A DNA stretch of 64,000 nucleotides. It comes from Bradyrhizobium sp. MOS003 (GTDB lineage Bacteria > Pseudomonadota > Alphaproteobacteria > Rhizobiales > Xanthobacteraceae). The position numbers were made by a program, and so were the translations under genes. This document shows positions 18,228 to 26,575 of the stretch, one piece after another (position 1 is the first letter of the stretch; every line of letters starts with the position of its first letter). The notes under the pieces are model-generated. The model saw only the letters and a list, made by a program, of their open reading frames with translations, had not been told where the DNA came from and did not search any database. The stretch spans positions 248,001 through 312,000 of the forward strand of contig NZ_PYFW01000002.1 of NCBI RefSeq assembly GCF_003020125.1, written 5' to 3'.

Positions 18228-18434
18228 ACAAAAGCCGAGGCGTTTCGCTAGTAGGGTATCTGGTCACCCACTTTCTGGCTTTGCACCGCAGGCGTAGTCT
18301 CATCACACCATGGTCCTTTTGGAGGAGCCAATCCGCAGCCTGAGAGGCGTTGGATGCGATCGAGAAGATGGCCCGGCTGAACGTAGGATCTATCAAAAAC
18401 AAAATGCATATCGGCGGCACAACTGCCCGTGGGA

Positions 18435-18462
18435 TGGGTGGAGCGCTTGCGAAACCCATCGC
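18435..18462 (+). repeat. REP repeat before second RAYT remnant
   Basis: 28 bases starting TGGGTGGAGCGCTTGCGAAA, with two differences from the copy at 16858. It is followed by GCTTGTTTC as in the first copy and then by the RAYT 5' end, so upstream sequence and gene are homologous in both loci. Confidence 0.8.
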
Positions 18463-18487
18463 GCTTGTTTCATGATGTGATCGCCTC

Positions 18488-18640
18488 ATAACCGCATACC
18501 GCCGCAACTTCGTTCCGGGTGGGTGCTTCTTCTTCACCGTCAATCTGGCGGAGCGGAGGCTGGCGTTGCTGACGGATCATATCGAGGTGTTGCGGGCGGT
18601 GTTCCGCGAAACGCGCCAGCGCCATCCCTTGGAAGCATAA
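18488..18640 (+). pseudogene. Truncated RAYT transposase, start codon lost
   Basis: Fifty sense codons matching the N-terminus of the RAYT family (ITAYRRNFVPGGCFFFTVN... to RETRQRHP). The expected ATG is ATA at 18488. Similarity to the first copy ends after CGCCATCC near 18628, and a stop follows at 18638. The HUH and Tyr residues are missing. This copy keeps an intact 5' frame while the copy at 16911 keeps the 3' part. The break lies 25 bases before the DUF6984-like ORF. Confidence 0.85.
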
Positions 18641-18664
18641 ATACTGGCAGAAAATCGGTGTGAC

Positions 18665-19009
18665 TTGAGCGAACCCAGGCATCTTCGACCGCATGAAATG
18701 GAGCTCGTTTCGACGATGTTAGAGCGCGCACCTGCGGGAGAGAGATTTCTGGCCGCGTTAGGGGCTTCTCTTGTCGAGGACATGCAAGACGGGGATATGG
18801 GGAGCTTAAGGTTTAGGCCTCCAGGCTCCTACGATCAGCGTTTCGGAAAACAAATCGCCGAAGCAGAGTTTACCGACTCAGATGGCGTACCTGTGAGCGT
18901 GACAATAAACCTCGATGACCGGGGCCATCTGTTCGAACTAGATATATGGAAAATGGACTTCTCGCCGTTGAAGCAATATCCGAGTGCCGGCGAGATTAAG
19001 GTCAAATAG
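18665..19009 (+). CDS. DUF6984-like hypothetical protein
   Basis: 114 residues from a TTG at 18665; Met12 is an alternative. The pattern ([12 protein letters not shown]..., then [41 protein letters not shown]) matches what I remember of the DUF6984 family. These are small cytoplasmic proteins of unknown function, often near mobile or toxin-immunity loci. Codon use is AT-richer than the core genes. It begins just after the broken RAYT and may have been brought in with the rearrangement. No partner toxin is seen. Confidence 0.65.
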   Translation: MSEPRHLRPHEMELVSTMLERAPAGERFLAALGASLVEDMQDGDMGSLRFRPPGSYDQRFGKQIAEAEFTDSDGVPVSVTINLDDRGHLFELDIWKMDFSPLKQYPSAGEIKVK

Positions 19010-19046
19010 CCCGAAGGATCGGTTGAACCCTTGCGTCGGCGGTGGA

Positions 19047-19088
19047 ATGGATTCCGGGCTCGTCGCTTCGCGACGCCCCGGAATGACG
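19047..19088. repeat. Partial palindromic repeat, ATTCCGGG variant
   Basis: GGATTCCGGGCTCGTCGCTT followed by CGCGACGCCCCGGAATGACG, a single hairpin arm resembling half of the GTCATGCCCGGG family. It lies just upstream of xseA. Confidence 0.6.
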
Positions 19089-19142
19089 GCGGAGGCTGGC
19101 GCTGGCTGGCGAAAATCCTTAAACGGGGGGTCTGACCCCACC

Positions 19143-20780
19143 ATGCCGAATCGTCCGATGCCGCCCGCGGAACCCCATAACAACGCCTTCGAATTCACCG
19201 TCTCCGAGCTTTCCCAGTCCCTGAAGCGGACGGTGGAGGACACCTATGGCCATGTCCGGGTGCGCGGCGAGATCTCCGGCTTTCGCGGCGCCCATTCCTC
19301 CGGCCATTGCTATTTCGCGCTCAAGGACGAGAGCGCCAAGATCGAGGCGGTGATCTGGAAGGGCGTGCACGGGCGGATGCGCTTCAAGCCCCAGGAGGGG
19401 CTGGAGGTGATCGCGACCGGCAAGCTGACGACCTATCCGGGCTCCTCGAAATACCAGATCGTGATCGAGGCGCTGGAGCCGGCCGGCATCGGCGCGCTGA
19501 TGGCGCTGATGGAGGAGCGCAAGAAGAAGCTCGCCGCCGAGGGCCTGTTCGACGAGGCGCGCAAGCAGCTGCTGCCCTGGCTGCCCGAGGTGATCGGCGT
19601 GGTGACGTCGCCCACGGGTGCGGTGATCCGCGACATCCTGCACCGGCTGGAGGACCGCTTTCCGCGCCGCGTGCTGGTGTGGCCGGTGAAGGTGCAGGGC
19701 GACGGCTCGGCCGAGCAGGTCGCGGCCGCGATCCGCGGCTTCAATGCGCTGCCGGAGGGCGGCAAGATTCCGCGGCCCGACGTGCTGATCGTCGCGCGCG
19801 GCGGCGGCTCGCTGGAGGACCTCTGGTCGTTCAACGAGGAGATCGTGGTGCGCGCCGCAGCCGAGAGCATGATCCCGCTGATCTCGGCGGTGGGGCACGA
19901 GACCGACATCACGCTGATCGATTTCGTCGCCGACAAGCGCGCGCCGACACCGACGGCCGCGGCCGAGATGGCGGTGCCGGTGCGCAGCGATCTCTTCGTC
20001 GAGGTCGCCGATCTCGGCCGCCGCACCCGCGCCTATTGGCAGCGTGCCCACGAAAGCCGCCGCAGCGAGTTGCGCGCCGCCGCGCGCGCGCTGCCCGCGG
20101 CCGGCGATCTGCTCGCCATTCCCAGGCAGCGGCTGGATTCGGCAGGCGCGTCCCTGCCCCGCTGTCTCAAGGCCAACACGCACGCGCATTTCCGCAGGTT
20201 TACCGCCGCGAGCTCGAAGCTGACGCTGCGGGTGCTGCACGGCCAGATCTCGCAGGCCGACCATCGGCTCACCGTGTGCGGCGAGCGGCTCGGGCTGTCC
20301 ACGCGCTCGCTGCTGCGGCAACGGCGCGACCGGTTTGCCGGACTCGAAATTCGCCTGCGCGCCTCGAAGCTGTCCAACGCGCAGGCGCAGCGCAACGCCA
20401 TTGCCCGCCAGCGCGAGCGCACCCATCGCCTCAGCGAACGCGCCGGCCGGGCGATCGTCACGCTGCTGCAGCGGCTGGAGGCCCGCGTCGACAACAGCGG
20501 CAAGCTGCTGTCGGCCCTGTCCTATCGCAGCGTGCTCGCGCGCGGCTTCGCGCTGGTGCGGGACGAAGCGGGACATCCGCTGCATGCGGCCGACAGCATC
20601 GGGCCGGGCGCACGCCTCGAGATCGAGTTCGCGGATGGGCGTGTGGGTGCCACCGCGGACGCGGATCGTGCAGCTCCAACGGCCAGGCGCGCGCCGTCGC
20701 AGCCGAAGCCGGCCGCGGCGGACGCAAAGCCGGCGCCCAAGCGCGTGGGCAAGCCGGTGGATCAGGGTACGTTGTTTTAG
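19143..20780 (+). CDS. xseA: Exodeoxyribonuclease VII large subunit
   Basis: 545 residues from the ATG at 19143 ([20 protein letters not shown]). An N-terminal OB fold ([20 protein letters not shown]) is followed by the catalytic domain with the family signatures [29 protein letters not shown] and [18 protein letters not shown] long coiled-coil region then follows, and the C-terminal tail is Ala/Pro/Lys-rich. With the small subunit XseB it degrades single-stranded DNA to oligonucleotides. The small subunit is not in this window. The frame stays open upstream to 18984, but the family-like sequence starts at 19143. Confidence 0.96.
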   Translation: MPNRPMPPAEPHNNAFEFTVSELSQSLKRTVEDTYGHVRVRGEISGFRGAHSSGHCYFALKDESAKIEAVIWKGVHGRMRFKPQEGLEVIATGKLTTYPGSSKYQIVIEALEPAGIGALMALMEERKKKLAAEGLFDEARKQLLPWLPEVIGVVTSPTGAVIRDILHRLEDRFPRRVLVWPVKVQGDGSAEQVAAAIRGFNALPEGGKIPRPDVLIVARGGGSLEDLWSFNEEIVVRAAAESMIPLISAVGHETDITLIDFVADKRAPTPTAAAEMAVPVRSDLFVEVADLGRRTRAYWQRAHESRRSELRAAARALPAAGDLLAIPRQRLDSAGASLPRCLKANTHAHFRRFTAASSKLTLRVLHGQISQADHRLTVCGERLGLSTRSLLRQRRDRFAGLEIRLRASKLSNAQAQRNAIARQRERTHRLSERAGRAIVTLLQRLEARVDNSGKLLSALSYRSVLARGFALVRDEAGHPLHAADSIGPGARLEIEFADGRVGATADADRAAPTARRAPSQPKPAAADAKPAPKRVGKPVDQGTLF

Positions 20781-20803
20781 GCGCGATGGCGCTTCAATCT
20801 CGG

Positions 20804-20904
20804 TGTCATTCCCCGCGCAGGCGGGGGATCCAGTACCCCGCGGCATCTCGATGAATCACAACCGTCTCGGCGTGCTGGATCGCCCGGTCAAGCCGGGCGA
20901 TGAC
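20804..20904. repeat. Intergenic palindromic repeat, GTCATGCCCGGG family
   Basis: Starts GTCATTCCCCGCGCAGGCGG and ends CCCGGTCAAGCCGGGCGATGAC. It has the same design and spacer (ATCCAGTACCCCGCGG) as the copy at 13494. Located 24 bases after xseA. Confidence 0.8.
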
Positions 20905-20935
20905 GGTGAGCGTATAGAACCGCTGTCGCAATCTC

Positions 20936-21050
20936 GTCATTGCGAGGAGCTCGCGACAAAATTGCAGAGCAATTTTGCGCTGAAGCGACGAAGCAATCCA
21001 GAATCCCTCCGCAGAAAGACTCTGGATTGCTTCGCTGCGCTCGCAATGAC
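20936..21050. repeat. Intergenic palindromic repeat, GTCATTGCGAGG family
   Basis: Arms GTCATTGCGAGGAGC and GCTGCGCTCGCAATGAC, each followed or preceded by GAAGCAATCC or its complement. This copy has an extra inner palindrome (CGACAAAATTGCAGAGCAAT...) in the left arm that is missing from the copy at 42715. Confidence 0.85.
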
Positions 21051-21069
21051 GATGTGGAGACAGCCCGGC

Positions 21070-21216
21070 CTACCGACAAGACAATCCCGCGTCGATCGTG
21101 GTCCAGAAGCCGCAATGCTCCGGCGCGCGCTGGGGGGCGCCGGCGTGGGCCTCGTACAGGAAGATCGCGACGGTGAAGACGGCCAGTGCGGAGACGAGCG
21201 TGAGACGGTTGCGCAT
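21070..21216 (-). CDS. Small exported or membrane protein, 48 residues
   Basis: ATG at 21216 to TAG at 21070-21072. The protein begins MRNRLTLVSALAVFTVAIFL and ends CGFWTTIDAGLSCR. A basic N-terminus and a hydrophobic segment form a signal peptide or single membrane anchor. The short mature part carries two Cys. The balanced hydrophobic pattern and clean N-terminus suggest a real gene. No function is recognised. It lies between xseA and the hydrolase gene, next to a repeat. Confidence 0.6.
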   Translation of the reverse strand: MRNRLTLVSALAVFTVAIFLYEAHAGAPQRAPEHCGFWTTIDAGLSCR

Positions 21217-21402
21217 GAGGATTGCGTTTAATCGACATCGTGGTCGAACTAAGGCGCCGCTACCTGCTGAAACCCGCGCCGCGCGCGATCCGTCAATTCC
21301 CGGTCGGCCATCTCAGTCCGTGCAGGGCGGTGGTCAATGCGGGGCTGTCCCCGCCTGCCGTTGTTCCTGGGCGGCCCCGCTTGAAGCCCGAAGATAGTCG
21401 AA

Positions 21403-22227
21403 TTACCGCGCCAGCCATTGCGCAACGTCCTTCTGCGACTCCGCGCGCGCCTCGGCGTCCGTGCCGAGATGGCCGTGCTCGGGCGCGGCGGGATCGTTGC
21501 TGCCGCCGGGTGCGTGCAGCTGCGTGTTGGCGCGGTCGAAATCGTGATCGGCGCCGGGATAGACCACGATGCGTGCGAGCGCGCTGCGGCCATGCGCGCC
21601 CTCGACCATCTGGCGGCAGGCCGGCGGCGAGGAGACGTCGTCATTGGCGCCGATCAGCACCAGGGTCGGCACCCGCGTGCTCCAGCCGAGACCGGCGGAG
21701 ATCCGGCAGTCCGGATAGAACGCGATGGCCGCGCGGAAATCCGGCCCCGGATCGCGCGCTCCGCTTTGCGGTCGCACCGCCCAGAGCAGCGCGCTGGCGC
21801 CGTTGGCCCAGCCCATCAGGCTGACGCGGTTGCGCGCCACCCAACTCTGCTTCATCAGCCAGGCGTGCGAGGCCGCGATGTCGATGACGCGCTCACGCCG
21901 CGCCTTGACGTGCATCTCCTTGACGCGGCATTGCGGCCCGAGGTCGCGCGAGCCATAGCTGTCCGGCAACAGCACGGCATTGCCCGCCCGGAGCAGGCGC
22001 TCGGCCCAATCGCGGTAGCGCGGCAGCACGGGATCGGAATGGCCAGCGAGGCCGCCGCAGCCGTGCAGCGCGATCACCGCCGGAAACGGCCCCGCACCTT
22101 CAGGCTTGTAGAGCTGTGCATGCAGCACGCCCGACGCCAGCGGAATCTCGACCGGCTGCGGCGCCGGCGCGGCATGCGCGGCCGACACCAGCAGGGTCAG
22201 GAACAAGGCGGTCAATCGAAGGCGCAT
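21403..22227 (-). CDS. Dienelactone-hydrolase-like alpha/beta hydrolase with Ala at the nucleophile position
   Basis: 274 residues from the ATG at 22227, which places a signal peptide (LRLTALFLTLLVSAAHA) at the N-terminus. The alpha/beta-hydrolase pattern is clear: the oxyanion region VIALHGCGG, a nucleophile elbow, the acid region VLIGANDDVSS, and a catalytic His in YPGADHDFD. The elbow reads GWANG, so the usual Ser or Cys is Ala141. The DNA codon is GCC, one base from TCC. The protein is probably periplasmic. It may lack hydrolase activity, or the base may be a sequencing error. Substrate unknown. Confidence 0.82.
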   Translation of the reverse strand: MRLRLTALFLTLLVSAAHAAPAPQPVEIPLASGVLHAQLYKPEGAGPFPAVIALHGCGGLAGHSDPVLPRYRDWAERLLRAGNAVLLPDSYGSRDLGPQCRVKEMHVKARRERVIDIAASHAWLMKQSWVARNRVSLMGWANGASALLWAVRPQSGARDPGPDFRAAIAFYPDCRISAGLGWSTRVPTLVLIGANDDVSSPPACRQMVEGAHGRSALARIVVYPGADHDFDRANTQLHAPGGSNDPAAPEHGHLGTDAEARAESQKDVAQWLAR

Positions 22228-22433
22228 CGGTGTCTGCCACAGGAGATGCCTGATACAGCGATCCTTCGGCCACGCATTATCACGCTGAAACGGCGGCAAA
22301 ACATCACAAACCGGTGGGTTTACCGGGCGGACAAGCCACCCTATCTATGCTACATCCCGTCCAACACATCGTGCCCTCCAGGGTTTCCCTTTGAAGTTTT
22401 CCTGGCAGCGGCCTTCCACGGAGACTTTCGACC

Positions 22434-22661
22434 GTGCTGAACAAGTTCGGCCCCTCAGGCCATGGCGAAGCGCAAGTGCAATATCTCGACGGCGACTTCC
22501 GCGTGATCTCGCCGGGGACCTTCGTGCGCTGCGCGATCACCGACGTGCGAATCCCGCTCGACGAGCTGAAGTACTGGAGCGTGGATCTGCAGGAAGCCTA
22601 TTCCACGCCCGCCGCGGTGCTGCAGCGGCATTTTCCCGGCGCGCTGAAGCCGCAACCGTGA
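22434..22661 (+). CDS. DUF2093 domain-containing protein
   Basis: 75 residues (MLNKFGPSGHGEAQVQYLDG...). The whole protein matches the DUF2093 pattern: YLDGDFRVISPGTFVRCAIT, then IPLDELKYWSVDLQEAY. It is a small cytoplasmic alphaproteobacterial family of unknown function. Its start codon is preceded by the purine-poor GACTTTCGACC, so the ribosome-binding site is weak. Transcribed alone, divergent from the hydrolase. Confidence 0.85.
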   Translation: MLNKFGPSGHGEAQVQYLDGDFRVISPGTFVRCAITDVRIPLDELKYWSVDLQEAYSTPAAVLQRHFPGALKPQP

Positions 22662-23189
22662 TCCCGTAGACTGGGCAGTTTCATCGCATTCTCCTGATCG
22701 TCCGAAATGGATAGGAGTCTTGCGATGAATGTCGCCTGAATGACCCGCTGCCACAGGCCTACAACGCTCAGCCCCAAGAGCGCGACGAAGCATGGGATGG
22801 TGTGACGCGCACCGACGGTGTTCGCGCGCCTGATCCGCCAGCCGCGCATCCGCAATGATCTCGTTCGTGCCGCTGCGCGTTGCATCGGACAGCGCGCGCA
22901 CCCCGAGGTTATTCAGTTCGCGCTGTGGTTGGATTCTTCATCGCAGTTCGGCGCCCTTAAGTTGTTCGACGAAGTCCGGGTGAAACAAAGGGCTGCTACA
23001 GTGCAGATTAGGTAACTGGCCCTGTTCTTTCATCGCACAGACGATCAAGTCAACCCAACAGCCATCGAGCATTGGAATTGGCGCGGTCTGTGAACGGGCT
23101 CATATCGAAGAGCCACCCGACGGGCTACGATCACCTTTAAATTTCGCGGTGGAATTTCTGGAATCGAAAGTCAATCCATGGGGGTGATC
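22662..23189. other. Gap without recognised gene
   Basis: About 530 bases. I see no ORF with protein-like composition, no strong hairpin followed by T-run, and no member of the repeat families found elsewhere in the window. It may contain the promoter of the small ORF at 23190. Confidence 0.4.
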
Positions 23190-23375
23190 ATGCCCGCCAT
23201 TTTCGACCTGCTCTATCGTGAATATTGCCGCGCCCGTCTCGCTGAAATGCGCAAACAGCTTCTGATCACCGTTGAGCGCACTGAAGCCATCGCAGCAGAT
23301 CATCGTTCCGCGACGCAAGCTGACGATGAGAGAACGGACGCACACCGCAAGACCGGTCACAGCATGCAGAATTGA
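23190..23375 (+). CDS. Small hypothetical protein, 61 residues
   Basis: ATG at 23190, preceded by GGGGGTGATC, a good ribosome-binding sequence about 5 bases upstream. It reads MPAIFDLLYREYCRARLAEM..., an amphipathic helix rich in Arg and Glu, then a hydrophilic tail. The frame opens four codons earlier, at 23178. It resembles small rhizobial proteins of unknown function, but I cannot name a family. Confidence 0.5.
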   Translation: MPAIFDLLYREYCRARLAEMRKQLLITVERTEAIAADHRSATQADDERTDAHRKTGHSMQN

Positions 23376-23446
23376 AGCGGCTCCAAGGCCGGCGATCACT
23401 CCCGCGTAGCAGTGACCAAGCAACTGACACGGTTTGGGAGACCGCA

Positions 23447-23533
23447 ATGAATACACCCGAATGCTACACCGTCGTCGTGGCCTGCATGTCGTGCCTGACC
23501 ATCATCGGATTGATGGCTGCCGGCGCGTGGTGA
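23447..23533 (+). CDS. Possible 28-residue hydrophobic peptide
   Basis: ATG at 23447 preceded by TTTGGGAGACCGCA, a good Shine-Dalgarno at normal spacing. The product MNTPECYTVVVACMSCLTII... is a single membrane-spanning segment with three Cys. A hairpin follows at 23585. Size and composition fit a small membrane peptide, but chance cannot be excluded. Confidence 0.4.
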   Translation: MNTPECYTVVVACMSCLTIIGLMAAGAW

Positions 23534-23584
23534 GCATGCCCCCTCGCCTCGCCGCAGACATGATTCCGGCTTTGACATGAGTAC

Positions 23585-23613
23585 AGCCGCCGCGTCGTCC
23601 GACAACGGCGGCT
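23585..23613. terminator. Hairpin after the small peptide ORF
   Basis: CAGCCGCCG and CGGCGGCTG form a 9-bp stem around about 12 bases. There is no T-run, so terminator function is tentative. It lies between the 28-residue ORF and the convergent GYD gene. Confidence 0.4.
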
Positions 23614-23631
23614 GCGCTTATGACCCGGAAA

Positions 23632-23973
23632 TCAGCTTCCCGGCGGCGAATACGAAGGACGCAGCTTCGCCGCGTTCTGGCGGACCTGCTTGATCTCGTC
23701 CTGCGTGAACAACCGAACCAGCTTCACGTTCTGCAGCGTGCCGGCCGTCACGGTCAGGCCGGAAATGGCCGGAGCAGCGGTGGGATCAGGCACATCGAAA
23801 ATCACGAGGACGCCGGGGCCGTCGGCCGCGACGCTGTACATCGAGACCAACTTTCCGCCGGCCGCTTCGATGAGCTTTCGAGCTGCCTCCTGGCGATTGG
23901 TCGCGGGATTTTCCAAAATGGCATTGAGAGCCGCGTGGCGTGTATTGTCCGGTGAGGCAAAAATGCATGGCAA
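23632..23973 (-). CDS. GYD domain-containing protein
   Basis: 113 residues from a TTG at 23973, preceded by AGAGGAGA. I chose this start because the protein then begins MPCIFAS and aligns with the whole GYD (PF08734) pattern: ENPATNRQEAARKLIEAAGG, KLVSMYSVAADGPGVLVIFD, then a helix-strand ending in LVRLFTQDEI. The frame is open far upstream (to 24219), but that part is not protein-like. GYD proteins are small ferredoxin-fold-like proteins of unknown function. Transcribed alone, to the left. Confidence 0.8.
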   Translation of the reverse strand: MPCIFASPDNTRHAALNAILENPATNRQEAARKLIEAAGGKLVSMYSVAADGPGVLVIFDVPDPTAAPAISGLTVTAGTLQNVKLVRLFTQDEIKQVRQNAAKLRPSYSPPGS

Positions 23974-24228
23974 GTTCTCCTCTGAACTGTTGGCAATAAC
24001 CTCCGGGCCGTTCCGAACTGGTCGTGACGGCCGCTGCACTCGACGCGATGAAGATTCCTTGCCCGCCGTGGGCATGAACGCCGTCGATGATTTCCAGGAG
24101 TTCGGCACGTCCCGGTGACGGCTCTCATGCAAGGCTACATCAACTCCCGAACTCGCGGAAGAAGATTCGCCGGCAGCAACATTTCGCGTTTCGCGACTAG
24201 GGCAGCGACGTTGCCTCACGTTGCGAGA

Positions 24229-25245
24229 TCAGCGCCCACTGAACCTTCGCTCGCGCGCTCTGTACAGATGATCGCTGATCAATTGCCGCAGCTTTGCCGG
24301 CTCATCGAACTCGAGCTGAACGGCGAACGGCACGATACCGTCAGGCACGCCTTCGCGGCCGCGCAGGCGCGCAAGGTCTTTTTCCGTCGTCACCGGCGTG
24401 AGCTGCTCGCGCTGCGCCTCCGCTGTGAGCGCTGCGATCTCGCCTTCCGAAAACATGTGGTGGTCGGCGAAGGCCCGCGCGCGCGCGACGTCGATCCCGC
24501 TCGCACGCAGGGTGCGGAAAAAACGCTCGGGATCGCCGATGCCGGCAAAGGCGAGAACGCGCTTGCCGAACAGCTGCGCGAGCGAGCCTGCATCCGGCTT
24601 CAGGCGCGCGCGCAACTCCGGCTTGTCGCGCCTGGCGAGCGCGGAGGCGACATCGTCGGCGGCATGGCCGTCGCCGATCAGCACCAGCGCATCGGTGCGC
24701 TCGAGCTGTGCCTTCAGCGGCGCGCGCAGGGGACCGGCGGGAAACACCTGGCCGTTGCCGAGACCGCGTTCGCTGTCGATCACGATCAGCGAGGCGTCCT
24801 TGAGCAGGCGCGAGTTCTGAAAGCCGTCGTCCATCAGGATGACGGTGGCGCCTTGCGACTTCGCCAGCGCAACGCCGTCGAGACGGTCGCGCGCAACGGC
24901 GACGGGCACGTCGCGCGCCATCATCAGCGGCTCGTCGCCGATGTCGGCCGCGGTGTGGCGTGTGCGGTCGACCATCACCGGACCCGTCAGGCGCCCGCCA
25001 TAGCCGCGACTGAGCACGACAGGCGTTTCGCCGAGCTCGCGCAGCAGTCTGGTCAGTGCCAGCACGGTCGGCGTCTTGCCGGCGCCGCCGACGTGATAAT
25101 TGCCGACGCAGATCACGGGGATGCCGGCGTCCGCGCCCTTGCGCAGCATGCGCCGTTCGGTGATCGCGCCGTAGAGCGCTCCGAGCGGCCATAACGCGTA
25201 GGACGGGAGGGAACGTGGCCGGTACCAGAAGGCCGGCTCACGCAT
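24229..25245 (-). CDS. lpxK: Tetraacyldisaccharide 4'-kinase
   Basis: 338 residues. Inner-membrane-associated kinase that phosphorylates the 4' position of the lipid A disaccharide. The P-loop GGAGKT is at residues 53-58 (in VGNYHVGGAGKTPT), and the usual segments LSRGYGG and VILMDDGFQN follow, the latter holding the catalytic Asp region. Start codon at 25245 overlaps the end of waaA by 8 bases, so it is translationally coupled. Last gene of the leftward lipid A operon. Confidence 0.96.
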   Translation of the reverse strand: MREPAFWYRPRSLPSYALWPLGALYGAITERRMLRKGADAGIPVICVGNYHVGGAGKTPTVLALTRLLRELGETPVVLSRGYGGRLTGPVMVDRTRHTAADIGDEPLMMARDVPVAVARDRLDGVALAKSQGATVILMDDGFQNSRLLKDASLIVIDSERGLGNGQVFPAGPLRAPLKAQLERTDALVLIGDGHAADDVASALARRDKPELRARLKPDAGSLAQLFGKRVLAFAGIGDPERFFRTLRASGIDVARARAFADHHMFSEGEIAALTAEAQREQLTPVTTEKDLARLRGREGVPDGIVPFAVQLEFDEPAKLRQLISDHLYRARERRFSGR

Positions 25246-26575
25246 TGGCGGCTCCCATCTCGATCCGCAACTGCAGCAGATAGGGTTCGAGCGCGGTCAT
25301 GGTGCGGTTGAGCGCGCCGCCGAGATCCTCGACCACGCCTGAGCCTGCACGCTGCATCTTGTCGCGTACCGTCGGCTCGGCCAGCAGCAGGCCAAGCTGC
25401 TTGACCAGCGCCTCCTGCGTGTCGGCCTGGCGCGCACCGCCGCGCGCATCGAGCGCCTCGTAGACATCGGCGAAGTTGAAGACGTGCGGACCATGCACGA
25501 TCGCGGCCCCGAGCTTGATCGCCTCGATCGGGTTCTGGCCGCCATGGCGGATCAGCGAGCCGCCCATGAATACGATTCCCGACAGCCGGTAGAACAGGCC
25601 GAGTTCGCCCATGGTGTCGGCGACATAGACGTCGGTGGTCGCGGTCGGCAGTTCCTCGCGCGAGCGCAATGCCGGCTTCAGGCCCGAGGCCGTGATCAGG
25701 CCCGCGATCGAGGAGCCGCGGTCGGGATGGCGCGGCACGATCACGGTGAGGAGCTGCGGGAAGAAACCGACGAGGCTGCGATGCGCCGCGACCAGCATCT
25801 CGTCCTCGCCCGGATGGGTCGAGGCCGCGACGATGATGGGGCGCCCGCGGGTCATCGCCATCAGCCGTTCGAGCTTGGCGGGATCGGCCGGCGGCGCGGG
25901 CACGTCGAGCTTGAGATTGCCCGTGGTGACGACGTCGCGGCCGCCAAGCGTGGAGAAGCGTTCGGCATCGGTCCTGGATTGCGCGAGGCAGATGTCGAAG
26001 CGCGACAGCAGCGCCGAGATGGTGCCCTGCATGCGGCGCCAGCGCGGGAACGAGCGCGGCGACATCCGCCCGTTGATCAGCACCATCGGCACCCGGCGCG
26101 TCGCGCCCGCCAGAATCAGGTTCGGCCACAGGTCGGATTCGATGAACAGCGCCAGCGACGGCTGCCAGTGATCGAGGAAGCGCGCGACATAGCGCGGCGA
26201 GTCATACGGCACGTATTGATGGATCACGTCGGGCGGGAACCGCTTTGCGACCACATTGGCCGAGGTGACGGTGCCCGAGGTGAGCAGGATGCGCAGATTG
26301 AGATCGCGCAGGCGCTCGATCAGCGCCGCCGCGGCCAGCACCTCGCCGACGCTGGCGCCGTGGATCCAGACCAGCGGACCATGCGGCCGCACGTCCCGGG
26401 ACAGGCCGCGCCGCTCGCCGACGCGCGCGGGATCCTCCTTGCCCTGTTTCAGCCGCCGCCTGATCAGGGCGGGCGCAAGCGGCACCAGGCCGGACGCAAG
26501 GCGACGATACAGCCGCAGCGTCAGCGGCAGGGAGCCAGGCAACGACTTGGGCAACGACTTGGGCAACTTAGGCAT
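25238..26575 (-). CDS. waaA: Kdo transferase (3-deoxy-D-manno-octulosonic acid transferase)
   Basis: About 445 residues from the ATG at 26575. An upstream start at 26605 would add ten residues. It transfers Kdo from CMP-Kdo to lipid IVA at the cytoplasmic face of the inner membrane. A short N-terminal hydrophobic region precedes two Rossmann-like GT-B domains. Family segments are visible: WIHGASVGEVLAA, YVPYDSPRYVARFLDHW, NGRMSPRSF, and FMGGSLIRHGGQNPIEA. It overlaps the DUF374 gene upstream and lpxK downstream by 8 bases each, confirming the operon. Confidence 0.95.
   Translation of the reverse strand: MPKLPKSLPKSLPGSLPLTLRLYRRLASGLVPLAPALIRRRLKQGKEDPARVGERRGLSRDVRPHGPLVWIHGASVGEVLAAAALIERLRDLNLRILLTSGTVTSANVVAKRFPPDVIHQYVPYDSPRYVARFLDHWQPSLALFIESDLWPNLILAGATRRVPMVLINGRMSPRSFPRWRRMQGTISALLSRFDICLAQSRTDAERFSTLGGRDVVTTGNLKLDVPAPPADPAKLERLMAMTRGRPIIVAASTHPGEDEMLVAAHRSLVGFFPQLLTVIVPRHPDRGSSIAGLITASGLKPALRSREELPTATTDVYVADTMGELGLFYRLSGIVFMGGSLIRHGGQNPIEAIKLGAAIVHGPHVFNFADVYEALDARGGARQADTQEALVKQLGLLLAEPTVRDKMQRAGSGVVEDLGGALNRTMTALEPYLLQLRIEMGAANA

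Noticed and set aside
23100..23620. Toxin-antitoxin pair from the two small ORFs
   Set aside because: Neither ORF resembles a known toxin or antitoxin, and they are not overlapping.
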